Part shown: positions 1-9,035 of the stretch, in pieces
How the letters are laid out: each line of letters begins with the position of its first letter
Position numbering within the stretch: the first letter of the stretch is position 1
From: CAITSH01 sp964385505
GTDB taxonomy: Bacteria; Pseudomonadota; Gammaproteobacteria; Burkholderiales; SG8-39
Reading direction: 5' to 3'
Assembly: GCA_964385505.1 (NCBI GenBank)
Contig: CAYLPI010000001.1
Coordinates: 33,767 to 97,766, forward strand
Length of the DNA stretch: 64,000 nt
Made by a program: the position numbers and the translations under genes
Notes under the pieces: model-generated
What the model saw: the letters and a program-made list of their open reading frames with translations, nothing else
Databases searched by the model: none
What the model was told of the DNA's origin: nothing

Positions 1-2329
1 TGAAAATCTCATCGGCTGCGATACCGTCGTCGATCTGTACTTTCATCAAACGGCGTACCGCAGGGTCCATGGTCGTCTCCCACAGTTGGCTCGGGTTCAT
101 CTCGCCCAGACCCTTGTAGCGCTGTATGGTTGCACTGCGCTCCACGTCGGCCAGCAACCAGCGCATTGCTTGCTGAAATTCGGGCACGGTCTGCTGTTTG
201 TCACCCCGGCGCACCACAGCACCCTCGCCGACAAGGCCCTCGAGCATCTTTGCCGTGCTTTCGATCTGGCGGTAATCGCCGGAGACGAGGAAATCCTCAT
301 CGATGGCGGAGCTACGCAAATTGCCGTGGTGGTTGCGCTCCAGGATGAGTTGCTGGCGCTCGTGTTTCTCGTCGTAGCGCGCGCGCACGACGATGTCCGC
401 GCCGTTGAGCGCCTGCTTGATGCGAAGCGCGCTCGCTTCTGCCTCCTGCTGGCTGGACAGGTCCACCTTTACGCCGCGCATCAGCACATGCAGTACATCG
501 GCGTCGATCATGCGCGCGAGGCGGTTAACCACGGCCTCGGCCAGCAGGTAGGACCGCGCAAGTTGCTCCAGCGCCTCACCCTCTATCGGACGCGCATCGG
601 CGCGCGGTACCAGCGACGCACCCACCAGGGCCTGTTTCAACATGAACTGGTCGCGCTCGTGATCGTCCTTGAGATAACGCTCTTCCTTGCCCAGCTTGAC
701 CTTGTACAGCGGCGGCTGGGCGATGTAGATATGGCCCTTTTCAACAAGATCCGGCATTTGACGGTAGAAAAAGGTCAGTAGCAGCGTGCGGATGTGGGCG
801 CCGTCGACGTCGGCATCGGTCATGATGATAATGCGGTGATAACGCAACTTCCCGAGGTTGTAGTCGTCCTTGATGCCGGTGCCGAGCGCGGTGATCAGCG
901 TTGCGATTTCAGCGAAGGCGATCAGTTTGTCAAAGCGCGCCTTTTCGACGTTGAGGATCTTTCCCTTTAGCGGCAGGATGGCCTGAAATTTCCTGTCCCG
1001 TCCCTGTTTTGCCGAGCCACCCGCCGAGTCGCCCTCAACCAGATAGAGTTCGCAAAGCGTCGGGTCCTTTTCCTGGCAGTCTGCCAGCTTGCCCGGAAGT
1101 CCCATACCATCCAGTACACCCTTTCGGCGCGTCATTTCACGCGCCTTGCGCGCGGCCTCGCGCGCGCGCGCCGCATCGACGATTTTGCCGCAGATGATTT
1201 TGGCGTCATTCGGACGCTCAAGCAGAAATTCAGCGAGTTTTTGCGATACCACCTCCTGTACCACCGGTTGCACCTCGGAGGAGACCAGCTTGTCCTTGGT
1301 CTGTGATGAGAACTTGGGCTCGGGAACCTTGACCGACAGCACACAGGACAAACCTTCACGCATGTCATCGCCCGATGTTTCCACCTTGGCCTTTTTCGCC
1401 ACTTCGCTGCTGTCGATGTAGTTGTTGAGCGTGCGCGTCATGGCCATGCGCAGGCCTGTGAGGTGCGATCCGCCGTCGCGCTGGGGAATGTTGTTGGTGA
1501 AGCACAGCACCTGCTCCTGGTAGGAGTCGTTCCACTGCATGGAAACTTCAACGATGATGCCGTCTTTCTGACCAACGGCGTGGAAAGGGGTGTTGTGCAG
1601 GACTGATTTCGTACGGTTTATATATTCGACAAAGCCGCGCACCCCCCCGGAATGCGCAAAACTCTCTTCCTTGCCGCTGCGCTGGTCGACGAGGAGTATT
1701 TTTACGCCGTTGTTCAGAAACGACAGTTCGCGCAGCCGCTTGGCCAGAATATCGTAATGAAATTCGACAAGGCCAAAGGTGTCCTTGCTGGCAAAGAAGT
1801 GGACTTCCGTTCCCTTGCGCTCACTCTTGCCGATGACTTTAAGAGGCGCAACCGCCACCCCGCGGTGGAACTCCATGAAATTGGTCTGGCCGTCTCGCTT
1901 GATAGTAAGGCGCAGCCAATCCGACAACGCGTTCACGACGGACACTCCGACCCCATGCAAGCCACCGGAAATCTTGTACGCGTTGTCGTCGAATTTTCCA
2001 CCTGCGTGCAATTCCGTCATCACGATCTCAGCGGCCGAACGCTTGAACTCGTCATCCTCCTTGATGCCGGTGGGAATGCCGCGGCCGTTGTCGATGACAC
2101 TGATGGAATTGTCGCCGTGAATGGTTACCGTTATTTCATCACAGTACCCGGCCAGCGCCTCGTCAATGGCGTTATCCACCACCTCGAATACCATGTGATG
2201 CAGGCCGGTTCCGTCTGTTGTGTCGCCGATATACATCCCGGGGCGCTTGCGCACGGCATCAAGCCCTTTCAGTATCTTGATGCTGTCTGAGTCGTATGCG
2301 GTATTGGTTTTGCTGCTGGGTTCGGTCAT
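1..2329 (-). CDS. gyrB: DNA gyrase subunit B (3' end outside window)
   Basis: GyrB is the ATPase subunit of DNA gyrase, which introduces negative supercoils. Reading leftward from the ATG at 2327-2329, the protein starts MTEPSSKTNTAYDSDSIKIL. It carries the GHKL ATP-binding motif EVVDNAIDEA, the G-rich lid SGGLHGVGVSVVNALS, the TOPRIM motif EGDSAGGSAKQGRDR, and DADVDGAHIRTLLLTFFYR. A long extra segment between the TOPRIM motifs and the C-terminal block QRYKGLGEMNPSQLWETTMD matches the insert typical of proteobacterial GyrB. About 776 codons lie in the window without an internal stop. The sequence ends inside the conserved C-terminal domain, so only a few tens of residues are missing. It lies 33 bp downstream of dnaN, in the usual dnaA-dnaN-gyrB order. 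Confidence 0.97.
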   Translation of the reverse strand, partial: MTEPSSKTNTAYDSDSIKILKGLDAVRKRPGMYIGDTTDGTGLHHMVFEVVDNAIDEALAGYCDEITVTIHGDNSISVIDNGRGIPTGIKEDDEFKRSAAEIVMTELHAGGKFDDNAYKISGGLHGVGVSVVNALSDWLRLTIKRDGQTNFMEFHRGVAVAPLKVIGKSERKGTEVHFFASKDTFGLVEFHYDILAKRLRELSFLNNGVKILLVDQRSGKEESFAHSGGVRGFVEYINRTKSVLHNTPFHAVGQKDGIIVEVSMQWNDSYQEQVLCFTNNIPQRDGGSHLTGLRMAMTRTLNNYIDSSEVAKKAKVETSGDDMREGLSCVLSVKVPEPKFSSQTKDKLVSSEVQPVVQEVVSQKLAEFLLERPNDAKIICGKIVDAARAREAARKAREMTRRKGVLDGMGLPGKLADCQEKDPTLCELYLVEGDSAGGSAKQGRDRKFQAILPLKGKILNVEKARFDKLIAFAEIATLITALGTGIKDDYNLGKLRYHRIIIMTDADVDGAHIRTLLLTFFYRQMPDLVEKGHIYIAQPPLYKVKLGKEERYLKDDHERDQFMLKQALVGASLVPRADARPIEGEALEQLARSYLLAEAVVNRLARMIDADVLHVLMRGVKVDLSSQQEAEASALRIKQALNGADIVVRARYDEKHERQQLILERNHHGNLRSSAIDEDFLVSGDYRQIESTAKMLEGLVGEGAVVRRGDKQQTVPEFQQAMRWLLADVERSATIQRYKGLGEMNPSQLWETTMDPAVRRLMKVQIDDGIAADEIF

Positions 2330-2362
2330 TGCTTTCCTGTTTCTTTTTTTATGTGATTCTGA

Positions 2363-3463
2363 TCAGATGCGCATCGGCATGACGACGTACTTGAAATCGT
2401 CCTTGCCAGGTTCCGTGATGAGCGCGCTTGAATTAGCATCACCCAGCGCACATTCGATGTCGCTGACTTGGAGATTGTTCAGTACATCGAGCAGATACTG
2501 GACGTTGAAACCGATGTCCAGTGACTCTCCCTTGTAATCGACATCGAGTTCTTCCTGGGCTTCCTCCTGTTCGTTGTTGCTGCAGCTTATTTTCAGACTG
2601 CCGTCGGTAAGCATCCAGCGAACGCCCTTGAATTTATCGCTGGTGAGAATGGCCGCGCGTTGCAGTGCATCCTGCAACACGGCCCTGCTCAGCTTGATCA
2701 GCTTTTGGTGGTTTTTCGGTATGACCCGCGAGTAATCGGGAAACTTTCCATCCACCAGCTTTGACTGGATGACGACGCCGTTAAACGAAAAACGCGCCTG
2801 CCCGGCACCTATTTCGACCTCCACCTGGGCGTCGCTATCTTCGAGCAGACGCGCCAGTTCCAGCACGGTTTTCCGTGGAAGTATCACCTCCTGTTTGGTC
2901 TTGGCTGCACCGGGCTGTGCACTGGACGCGTACGCAAGGCGATGTCCGTCGGTGGCCACGACTTTCAGGCCTTCCTCGTCAATCACCAGCAGCAGGCCGT
3001 TGAGGTAATAACGAATGTCCTGTTGCGCCATCGAATACAACACCAAACCAACCAGCCGTTTCAGAATATTTTGTGATATTGAAAATGTGGTTGTCGCGTC
3101 ACCCGCACTCATGCGCGGAAAATCTTCCGGTGGCAGCGTCTGCAGGTTAAAACGGCTTTTACCCGCCTTGACCAGCATCTTCTTGTCGGCCAGGGACAGC
3201 ACGACCTCCGCTTGGGCGGGAAGAGCCCGGAGAATGTCGAGCAGTTTGCGCGCACCGACGGTGACGGCCTTATCGTCCCCGTCGCACGGCATGCCGGCGG
3301 ATATCTCAATTTCGATATCCGTCGCGACAAACGCGAGGGTGCCGTCCTTGCGCGACAACAATACGTTGGAAAGCACTGGCAGTGTGTGCCTGCGTTCGAT
3401 AATTCCGGACACGGCTTGCAACGGTTTGAGCAGGGATTCCCTGCTGGTCTTTATTAGATTCAT
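2363..3463 (-). CDS. dnaN: DNA polymerase III beta subunit (sliding clamp)
   Basis: This is the ring-shaped processivity clamp of the replicative polymerase. The 366-residue protein has the standard length and start (MNLIKTSRESLLKPLQAVSG, then ERRHTLPVLSNVLL). It ends with the characteristic PGKDDFKYVVMPMRI, where the C-terminal MPMR(I/L) forms part of the hydrophobic partner-binding pocket. The start is supported by an AGGGG Shine-Dalgarno about 8 nt upstream of the ATG. It is the second gene of the leftward dnaA-dnaN-gyrB cluster. Confidence 0.98.
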   Translation of the reverse strand: MNLIKTSRESLLKPLQAVSGIIERRHTLPVLSNVLLSRKDGTLAFVATDIEIEISAGMPCDGDDKAVTVGARKLLDILRALPAQAEVVLSLADKKMLVKAGKSRFNLQTLPPEDFPRMSAGDATTTFSISQNILKRLVGLVLYSMAQQDIRYYLNGLLLVIDEEGLKVVATDGHRLAYASSAQPGAAKTKQEVILPRKTVLELARLLEDSDAQVEVEIGAGQARFSFNGVVIQSKLVDGKFPDYSRVIPKNHQKLIKLSRAVLQDALQRAAILTSDKFKGVRWMLTDGSLKISCSNNEQEEAQEELDVDYKGESLDIGFNVQYLLDVLNNLQVSDIECALGDANSSALITEPGKDDFKYVVMPMRI

Positions 3464-3654
3464 ATCTTTGTATACCCCTGGTAATGATAATGAAGGGCAC
3501 CCTTTTTCGGGAAAACCGGTAAACCCCCAACAGATTTAGCAACTTGCGCTAAAGGAGCCTTGTGCATTGGACGTGGCACGAGACTGTATAAACGGGGAGA
3601 ACAAATGCCCGTTTTCGTGCATGACGCTGATATCCACAAATGATGCACAGGCGT
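3464..3654. other. dnaA-dnaN intergenic region
   Basis: This 191 bp non-coding stretch presumably carries the dnaN leader and promoter. One 8/9 match to the DnaA box (ATATCCACA, 3630-3638) lies close to the dnaA stop codon. No cluster of boxes was seen, so there is little to support placing the origin here. Confidence 0.4.
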
Positions 3655-5037
3655 TCAGCCTTTTAATACCTGCTCTAACACATGAAAATCCCGGTTCATC
3701 ACGGTGTCCTTCTCCCGCAATGACGCGATGGTCCTGCAGGCATGCAGAACGGTGGTGTGATCACGATTGCCGAAGGCCTCGCCGATCTCTGGAAAACTCA
3801 TTGAAGTAAGTTCCTTCGCCAGTGCCATGGCCACCTGGCGCGGCCTTGCTATGTTGCGGCTGCGCTTTTTCGAATGCATGTCCGAAATTTTCAGTTTGTA
3901 ATAATCAGCGACGGTTTTCTGGATGTTATCAATGGAAATCTGCCGATGTTGCAGCGTCAGCAAATCCTTGAGAGCTTCCTTGGCCAGGTCCAGGTTGATG
4001 TCTTTGCCGGTAAACCGCGCAAACGCTATAACGCTTTTCAGTGCACCCTCGAGTTCCCGCACGTTCGACCGGATGTGCTTGGCGACAAAAAAAGCCACCT
4101 CTTCGGGAATGAACAAGCCGACGGCTTCGGCCTTTTTCAAAACAATGGCGACACGCATTTCCTGTTCTGGTGGCTCGATGGCGACCGTAAGGCCCCAGGA
4201 AAAGCGTGACTTGAGACGTTCACCCAAGCCGGCGATATCCCTTGGGTAAGTGTCGCAGGTGATGATGACCTGTTTGCGCGATTCTATGAGTGCGTTGAAG
4301 GCGTAGAAAAACTCTTCCTGGGTTCTGTCCTTGCCGGTGAAAAACTGGATGTCGTCAATTAGCAGGGCATCCAGCGAATGGTAGTAACGCTTGAATTCGT
4401 CGAACGATTTTTGTTGGTAGGCCTTGACCACATCAGAGATGTACTGCGCAGCGTGGAGATAGCGTACGCGGGATCCGGGAAAGCGGGCCGCGACATGGTT
4501 GCCGACAGCGTGCATAAGGTGCGTTTTACCCAACCCCACGCCGCCGTAGATGAACAAAGGGTTGTACGAGGTGCCGGGGTTGTCCGCGACCTGCATGGCG
4601 GCCGCACGTGCGAGCTGGTTGGCCTTGCCCGGCACGAAGTTGTCGAAAGTGAAATCCGTGATCAGGCTGGAGCGGTCCGCCGCCGGTTTGGATACCGGCG
4701 CGCGGGAGGCCGCGTGCGCGGGATTGCTCGCGGTTTTTTCCGGCGACCTCGGCCGGGGGCTTGCGGCCGCCGGCGCGGAAGCGTCCTCGGCAAGCGGCAG
4801 TGTCATCGCCAGGCGCATCGGCGCACCAAAAAACTCACTTGCAAGATGCTCTATCCGGCCAGCAACACGCTCATTAATCCACTGCAATACATAGCGGTTT
4901 GGCGCGAGCAGCGTCAGCTCGCCTGCGACAGGGTTGGCGGCACCCATGCGCAACGGTCGAATCCATGTGTTAAACTGCTGATTAGGAAGCTCTTTTTCGA
5001 GCTGAATAATGCAGGAGGGCCAGAAACCATCAGTCAT
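3655..5037 (-). CDS. dnaA: Chromosomal replication initiator DnaA
   Basis: DnaA is the AAA+ protein that binds DnaA boxes and opens the origin. The 460-residue protein shows domain I (FWPSCIIQLEKELPNQQFNTWIRPL), a low-complexity Ala/Pro linker at about 85-120, and the AAA+ core. The core has Walker A GGVGLGKT (165-172), Walker B LLIDDIQFF, and sensor region TCDTYPRDIAGL. The C-terminal helix-turn-helix has the family signature GNRDHTTVLHACRTI. Length and domain order are normal. It is divergent from rpmH across a 161 bp gap containing a perfect DnaA box, which fits autoregulation and/or the origin. Confidence 0.98.
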   Translation of the reverse strand: MTDGFWPSCIIQLEKELPNQQFNTWIRPLRMGAANPVAGELTLLAPNRYVLQWINERVAGRIEHLASEFFGAPMRLAMTLPLAEDASAPAAASPRPRSPEKTASNPAHAASRAPVSKPAADRSSLITDFTFDNFVPGKANQLARAAAMQVADNPGTSYNPLFIYGGVGLGKTHLMHAVGNHVAARFPGSRVRYLHAAQYISDVVKAYQQKSFDEFKRYYHSLDALLIDDIQFFTGKDRTQEEFFYAFNALIESRKQVIITCDTYPRDIAGLGERLKSRFSWGLTVAIEPPEQEMRVAIVLKKAEAVGLFIPEEVAFFVAKHIRSNVRELEGALKSVIAFARFTGKDINLDLAKEALKDLLTLQHRQISIDNIQKTVADYYKLKISDMHSKKRSRNIARPRQVAMALAKELTSMSFPEIGEAFGNRDHTTVLHACRTIASLREKDTVMNRDFHVLEQVLKG

Positions 5038-5198
5038 TTTTTGGGGTGGCGCAGTAGCGCAGATGCGGCACGAAACAAGGGTCGAATTTTACCTTTTTCA
5101 GCTTGAGTTATCCACAGGCAGGCTTAAAAATTAACCTTGACGTGACACGGACTTAGCACGTCTAATAACGGGTTTGATTCCAGCAAGAAAGCAGAATT
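5038..5198. other. dnaA-rpmH intergenic region, candidate oriC or DnaA-regulated promoter region
   Basis: This gap between divergent dnaA and rpmH holds a perfect DnaA box TTATCCACA at 5108-5116 followed by an A/T-rich run (TTAAAAATTAA). In several betaproteobacteria the origin maps at or near this junction. Only one perfect box is visible, so it may instead be the dnaA autoregulatory site with the full origin elsewhere. parAB and parS, 8-13 kb away, confirm origin proximity. Confidence 0.45.
5137..5166 (+). promoter_or_regulatory. Probable sigma-70 promoter for rpmH operon
   Basis: The -35 element TTGACG (5137-5142) and -10 element TCTAAT (5161-5166) are each 5/6 matches to consensus, with an 18 bp spacer. 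They sit about 30 bp upstream of the rpmH start and follow the DnaA box. This is a strong-looking promoter for rpmH-rnpA-yidD-yidC-mnmE. Confidence 0.6.
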
Positions 5199-5333
5199 AT
5201 GAAACGTACCTACCAACCTTCAGTCGTACGCCGAAAACGTACCCACGGTTTTCTCGTCCGCATGAAAACCAAGAGTGGTCGCGCGATCATTCGCGCCCGT
5301 CGCGCAAAAGGCAGAGCCAGCCTGGCTGTTTGA
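5199..5333 (+). CDS. rpmH: 50S ribosomal protein L34
   Basis: L34 is a small, very basic protein of the large ribosomal subunit. The 44-residue product begins MKRTYQPSVVRRKRTHGF and continues with the conserved RMKTKSGRAIIRARRAKGR block, ending SLAV, which is the full family length. It is divergent from dnaA and overlaps the start of rnpA by 4 nt (TTGA), the universal rpmH-rnpA pairing. Confidence 0.98.
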   Translation: MKRTYQPSVVRRKRTHGFLVRMKTKSGRAIIRARRAKGRASLAV

Positions 5334-5671
5334 ACGGGCGGCTGTTCTATCCCGGAAGCAGACGGCTGGATGAAGCGCATGTCGCAGCGGCTTTTCGCAG
5401 CAAGCCGGTTGCTCGGTCACGGTTTTTCCTCGTGTACCGGCGTGGCAATGGACAGAGTTACGCGCGTTTGGGTATGGCTGTTTCCAAAAGATTGCTGGCG
5501 CGGGCGGTGGATCGCAATCGCGTAAAGCGGCTGGTCAGGGAGCGGTTCCGGCTGGTTCAGTCGGACATCGCGGGGCATGATTGGATGGTCAGGCTGGTCA
5601 AGGCTCCGGTGATGCGTACGGAGGTTTCTGACGACATCAAAACACTGTTTCGCAAAGCCGATGCTGACTAA
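5330..5671 (+). CDS. rnpA: Ribonuclease P protein component
   Basis: RnpA is the protein cofactor of RNase P, which matures tRNA 5' ends. The conserved block ARLGMAVSKRLLARAVDRNRVKRLVRERFR contains the RNR RNA-binding motif. I choose the TTG at 5330, which overlaps the rpmH stop as TTGA and gives a 113-residue protein of normal length. The frame stays open upstream to 5174, but that extension would run across all of rpmH and is not plausible. The gene ends 11 nt inside yidD. Confidence 0.93.
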   Translation: MNGRLFYPGSRRLDEAHVAAAFRSKPVARSRFFLVYRRGNGQSYARLGMAVSKRLLARAVDRNRVKRLVRERFRLVQSDIAGHDWMVRLVKAPVMRTEVSDDIKTLFRKADAD

Positions 5672-5873
5672 GTTACTGGCGCTCCTTATACGCGCCTACC
5701 AATACGCAGTCAGCCCCATGCTCGGGAACAACTGCCGGTTCGCGCCATCTTGCTCGGAGTACGCCGAGCAAGCAATAACACGTCATGGCTTGGTCAAGGG
5801 CGTATGGTTAGCCCTGCGCCGTATTGCACGATGCCATCCCTGGAACCCCGGCGGCTTCGACCCCGTCCCGTAA
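5661..5873 (+). CDS. yidD: Membrane protein insertion efficiency factor YidD
   Basis: This small membrane-associated protein assists YidC-dependent insertion. The 70-residue product carries the family signature NNCRFAPSCSEYAEQAI (three-Cys region including CHPWNPGG) and ends GFDPVP. It overlaps rnpA by 11 nt and lies 16 bp upstream of yidC, the typical rnpA-yidD-yidC arrangement. Confidence 0.96.
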   Translation: MLTKLLALLIRAYQYAVSPMLGNNCRFAPSCSEYAEQAITRHGLVKGVWLALRRIARCHPWNPGGFDPVP

Positions 5874-5889
5874 GAAGACCTCCCCCGCA

Positions 5890-7566
5890 ATGGATACCCA
5901 GCGTTTAGTACTGTTTTTCGTATTTTCCTTTTCGCTTTTGATGCTTTGGGAGTCCTGGCAAAAGGAAAACCGACCGCCACCGGCGCAGGCGGTCGCCCAG
6001 TCGGCTGCTACCGGGGTCCCGACCGTAACGCCCGGTGCCACCTCATCTGTTCCCGCCGCGACAGCCGTCCCTGTGACGCCGGTTGCGCGTCTGGACGCCG
6101 TGCCTGGTGCCGCGGCAACGCCCGCTGTGGCGACGCGCGAGAAAATCCGTGTGCGCACCGATGTCCTGGTCGCTGAAATCGATACTCAGGGCGGCGATCT
6201 CGTCTATCTGGAGTTTCTTGACCAGAAGGACATCATCGATCCGAAAAAGAACCTGGTCTTGTTGTCTGCCGAGCACAAGTACGCGGTGCAAAGCGGACTT
6301 ATCGGCGCCAGTCTGCCGAATCACCGATCCATGTTTAGCGCTACCGCAAAGGATGTTGCCCTCGCCGATGGCAAAGACACGGTTGAACTAAAGCTGGAGG
6401 CGGCTTCCACCGAAGGCGTCAAGGTCACCAAGACGTATGTGTTCAACCGCGGCAGCCATTTGATTGAAATGCGGCAGGATGTGTTGAACGGCAGCGCACA
6501 AGCGCTTGCAAGCCACGCCTATTTCCAGATCACCCGCGACAGCAATTCGCCGCCGGGAGACTCGGCGATGATGCAGACCTACACCGGCGCGGCGATTTAT
6601 ACCGACCTGGAGAAGTTCCAGAAAGTCGCGTTCAGTGATATTGAGAAAGGCAAAGCGGTTTTTCCCAAAACACCCGACAACGGCTGGGTGGCGATAATCC
6701 AGCACTATTTCACCACCGCCCTCGTACCAAGCCAGAAGCAGCGCGAGGTCTATATGCGCAAACTGGACGGCAATCTTTTCGCTGTCGGTGTCATCTTGCC
6801 ACTACCGTCGATCGCGCCCGGCGCGTCAACCAGTGTATCGGTGCCGCTTTATTCAGGGCCTAACGATCAGGACAAGCTCAGGGCCATCGCGCCGGGACTG
6901 GAATTGGTGGTCGACTATGGCTGGCTGACCGTCATCGCCGCCCCGCTGTTCTGGGTGTTGCAGCATTTTCACGGTTGGGTCGGTAACTGGGGGGTGGCGA
7001 TCATTCTGCTCACCCTCGGGCTCAAGTTGCTGTTTTATCCGCTTTCTGCGGCGAGTTACCGCTCCATGGCCAAAATGAAGATGGTCGCGCCGCGACTGAC
7101 CAAGCTGCGAGAACAGTACGGCGACGATCGCATGAAGCTGAATCAGGCGATGATGGAAATGTACAAGCAGGAGAAGATCAACCCCCTTGGCGGCTGTCTG
7201 CCGATTGTCGTCCAGATTCCGGTATTCATTTCACTTTACTGGGTGTTGCTAGCCAGCGTGGAGCTGCGTCAGGCGCCGTTCTATGGCTGGATTCACGACC
7301 TTTCGGCACAAGATCCGTATTATGTGCTGCCGGTACTGATGATGATCTCGATGGTGTTCCAGACCAAGATGAACCCGACACCCCCCGATCCGGTTCAGGC
7401 CAAGGTGATGATGATCATGCCGTTTGTGTTCGGCGTGATGTTCTTCTTCTTCCCCGCCGGTCTGGTGTTGTACTGGCTGGTCAACAACGTCTTGTCGATT
7501 GCGCAGCAATGGCAGATCACCCGCATGGTCGAGGGTGCCAGGAAAACCGCAGTCGCCAAGCGCTGA
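5890..7566 (+). CDS. yidC: Membrane protein insertase YidC
   Basis: YidC inserts and folds inner-membrane proteins, alone or with SecYEG. The protein (558 residues from the ATG at 5890, MDTQRLVLFFVFSFSLLMLW) has an N-terminal membrane anchor and a Pro/Ala-rich linker. A large periplasmic beta-supersandwich domain spans about residues 95-335. The conserved C-terminal 60KD_IMP core has hydrophobic segments around NWGVAIILLTLGLKLLFYPL, CLPIVVQIPVFISLYWVL, and FGVMFFFFPAGLVLYWLVNN. The frame is open 66 nt further upstream, but that would overlap yidD, so 5890 is preferred. Size and layout are those of a Gram-negative YidC. Confidence 0.97.
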   Translation: MDTQRLVLFFVFSFSLLMLWESWQKENRPPPAQAVAQSAATGVPTVTPGATSSVPAATAVPVTPVARLDAVPGAAATPAVATREKIRVRTDVLVAEIDTQGGDLVYLEFLDQKDIIDPKKNLVLLSAEHKYAVQSGLIGASLPNHRSMFSATAKDVALADGKDTVELKLEAASTEGVKVTKTYVFNRGSHLIEMRQDVLNGSAQALASHAYFQITRDSNSPPGDSAMMQTYTGAAIYTDLEKFQKVAFSDIEKGKAVFPKTPDNGWVAIIQHYFTTALVPSQKQREVYMRKLDGNLFAVGVILPLPSIAPGASTSVSVPLYSGPNDQDKLRAIAPGLELVVDYGWLTVIAAPLFWVLQHFHGWVGNWGVAIILLTLGLKLLFYPLSAASYRSMAKMKMVAPRLTKLREQYGDDRMKLNQAMMEMYKQEKINPLGGCLPIVVQIPVFISLYWVLLASVELRQAPFYGWIHDLSAQDPYYVLPVLMMISMVFQTKMNPTPPDPVQAKVMMIMPFVFGVMFFFFPAGLVLYWLVNNVLSIAQQWQITRMVEGARKTAVAKR

Positions 7567-7581
7567 CAGGAGTCCGGCGTA

Positions 7582-8922
7582 ATGGTCGCGGCTGACACCA
7601 TTGCGGCGGTGGCGACGGCACCGGGGCGCGGGGGCATTGGCGTGGTGCGGGTGTCCGGGGCGGAGCTTGGTAACTTCGCAATGGGGCTTTTGGGCTTGAC
7701 GCTCGAGCCGCGCCGCGCGACTAGGGTGACCTTCCTGTTCGCTGACAAAAGTCAGATCGATGACGGGCTTGCGGTTTATTTCCCCGGGCCCGCCTCGTTT
7801 ACAGGTGAAGATGTGCTTGAGTTGCATGGGCACGGTGGTCCGGTGGTGCTCAACATGCTGCTCAAGCGCTGCCTGCAGCTTGGAGCGCGACTGGCCGCAC
7901 CGGGCGAGTTCACCCGGCGGGCCTTTCTTAACGACAAGATCGATCTGGCCCAGGCCGAAGCGGTTGCGGATCTCATTGACGCCGCTTCCGAGCGCGCCGT
8001 CCGCAGTGCCCGGAGATCGCTGAGCGGTGAATTTTCGGCGCAGATCGGCCGGTTGGCGCGCCAACTCACTGATTTGCGCATGCTGGTTGAAGCGATGCTC
8101 GATTTTCCGGAAGAGGATGTTGAAAGCCTTGACCGGGAGAGTGTGTTGCGCCGGCTCGAGCCGCTGTCCGAGGGCGTCGCTACAATTCTGACAAAGGCGC
8201 AGCAGGGCAGTGTTTTGCGCCAAGGCCTCACGGTCGTCCTGGCCGGCCAGCCCAATGTCGGCAAATCCAGCCTGTTGAACAGTCTTGCCGGGCAGGATCT
8301 CGCAATTGTTACTCCGGTTCCGGGTACGACGCGCGACAGCGTGCGCGAAACCATTACGCTCGATGGCGTGCCGCTTAACATTGTCGATACGGCTGGATTG
8401 CGGGACACCGATGACGAGGTCGAGAAGCTCGGTATTGCGCGCAGCTGGCGTGAGATTGAAAACGCCGACGTCTTGTTGCTGGTATGTGATGCACGCGCGG
8501 GACTTTCAGAACAGGATATTGCCATTCTGGCGAAGGTGCCGCAGCGACTGGCGCGCGTGATCGTATTCAACAAGATCGATATCGCAGGCGTCGTCGCAAA
8601 GATCGAGTCCGCCGAGGGCTTTTCCCGTGTTTGGTTGTCAGCCAAAACAGCGGATGGATTACAGGAGTTGCGTGATGTTCTGCTGGCGGTCGCCGGATGG
8701 AGTGTGCCAGGCGAAGATGTGTTTCTCGCGCGGGAGCGGCACATCGAGGCATTGCAGGCGGCGCAATCGTTTCTCGTCGCGGCAAAGCTGGAGCTTTCCC
8801 GGCCGGAGTTGTTAGCCGAAGAACTGCGACTGGCACACCAGCGCCTGAGTACGATTACCGGGGAGTTCACCGCAGATGATTTGCTGGGAGAAATTTTTTC
8901 CCGGTTTTGCATCGGCAAATAG
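7582..8922 (+). CDS. mnmE: tRNA uridine-5-carboxymethylaminomethyl modification GTPase MnmE
   Basis: With MnmG, MnmE modifies wobble uridine 34 of several tRNAs. The 446-residue protein has the N-terminal tetrahydrofolate-binding domain (DTIAAVATAPGRGGIGVVRVSG). Its inserted G domain has G1 GQPNVGKSS, G2 TTRDS, G3 DTAGLRDT and G4 NKID, and the protein ends with the catalytic FCIGK tail. The RBS CAGGAG lies 9 nt upstream of the ATG. It is the last gene of the rpmH operon; its partner mnmG lies 4.7 kb downstream. Confidence 0.98.
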   Translation: MVAADTIAAVATAPGRGGIGVVRVSGAELGNFAMGLLGLTLEPRRATRVTFLFADKSQIDDGLAVYFPGPASFTGEDVLELHGHGGPVVLNMLLKRCLQLGARLAAPGEFTRRAFLNDKIDLAQAEAVADLIDAASERAVRSARRSLSGEFSAQIGRLARQLTDLRMLVEAMLDFPEEDVESLDRESVLRRLEPLSEGVATILTKAQQGSVLRQGLTVVLAGQPNVGKSSLLNSLAGQDLAIVTPVPGTTRDSVRETITLDGVPLNIVDTAGLRDTDDEVEKLGIARSWREIENADVLLLVCDARAGLSEQDIAILAKVPQRLARVIVFNKIDIAGVVAKIESAEGFSRVWLSAKTADGLQELRDVLLAVAGWSVPGEDVFLARERHIEALQAAQSFLVAAKLELSRPELLAEELRLAHQRLSTITGEFTADDLLGEIFSRFCIGK

Positions 8923-9035
8923 GTAAAGGCGCGTCAATTGCGGTATTGCACACCCGGGACATGCGTGGATCGTTTACGGTCGCGGAACATCGGGACCGGG
9001 TGTCCCGCCTTTGACGCCGGATTCGGGCGGATGGC

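Noticed and set aside
7249..8223. Leftward open frame across the yidC end and mnmE
   Set aside because: It is the antisense shadow of two well-supported genes in GC-rich DNA and has no recognisable domain or ribosome-binding site.
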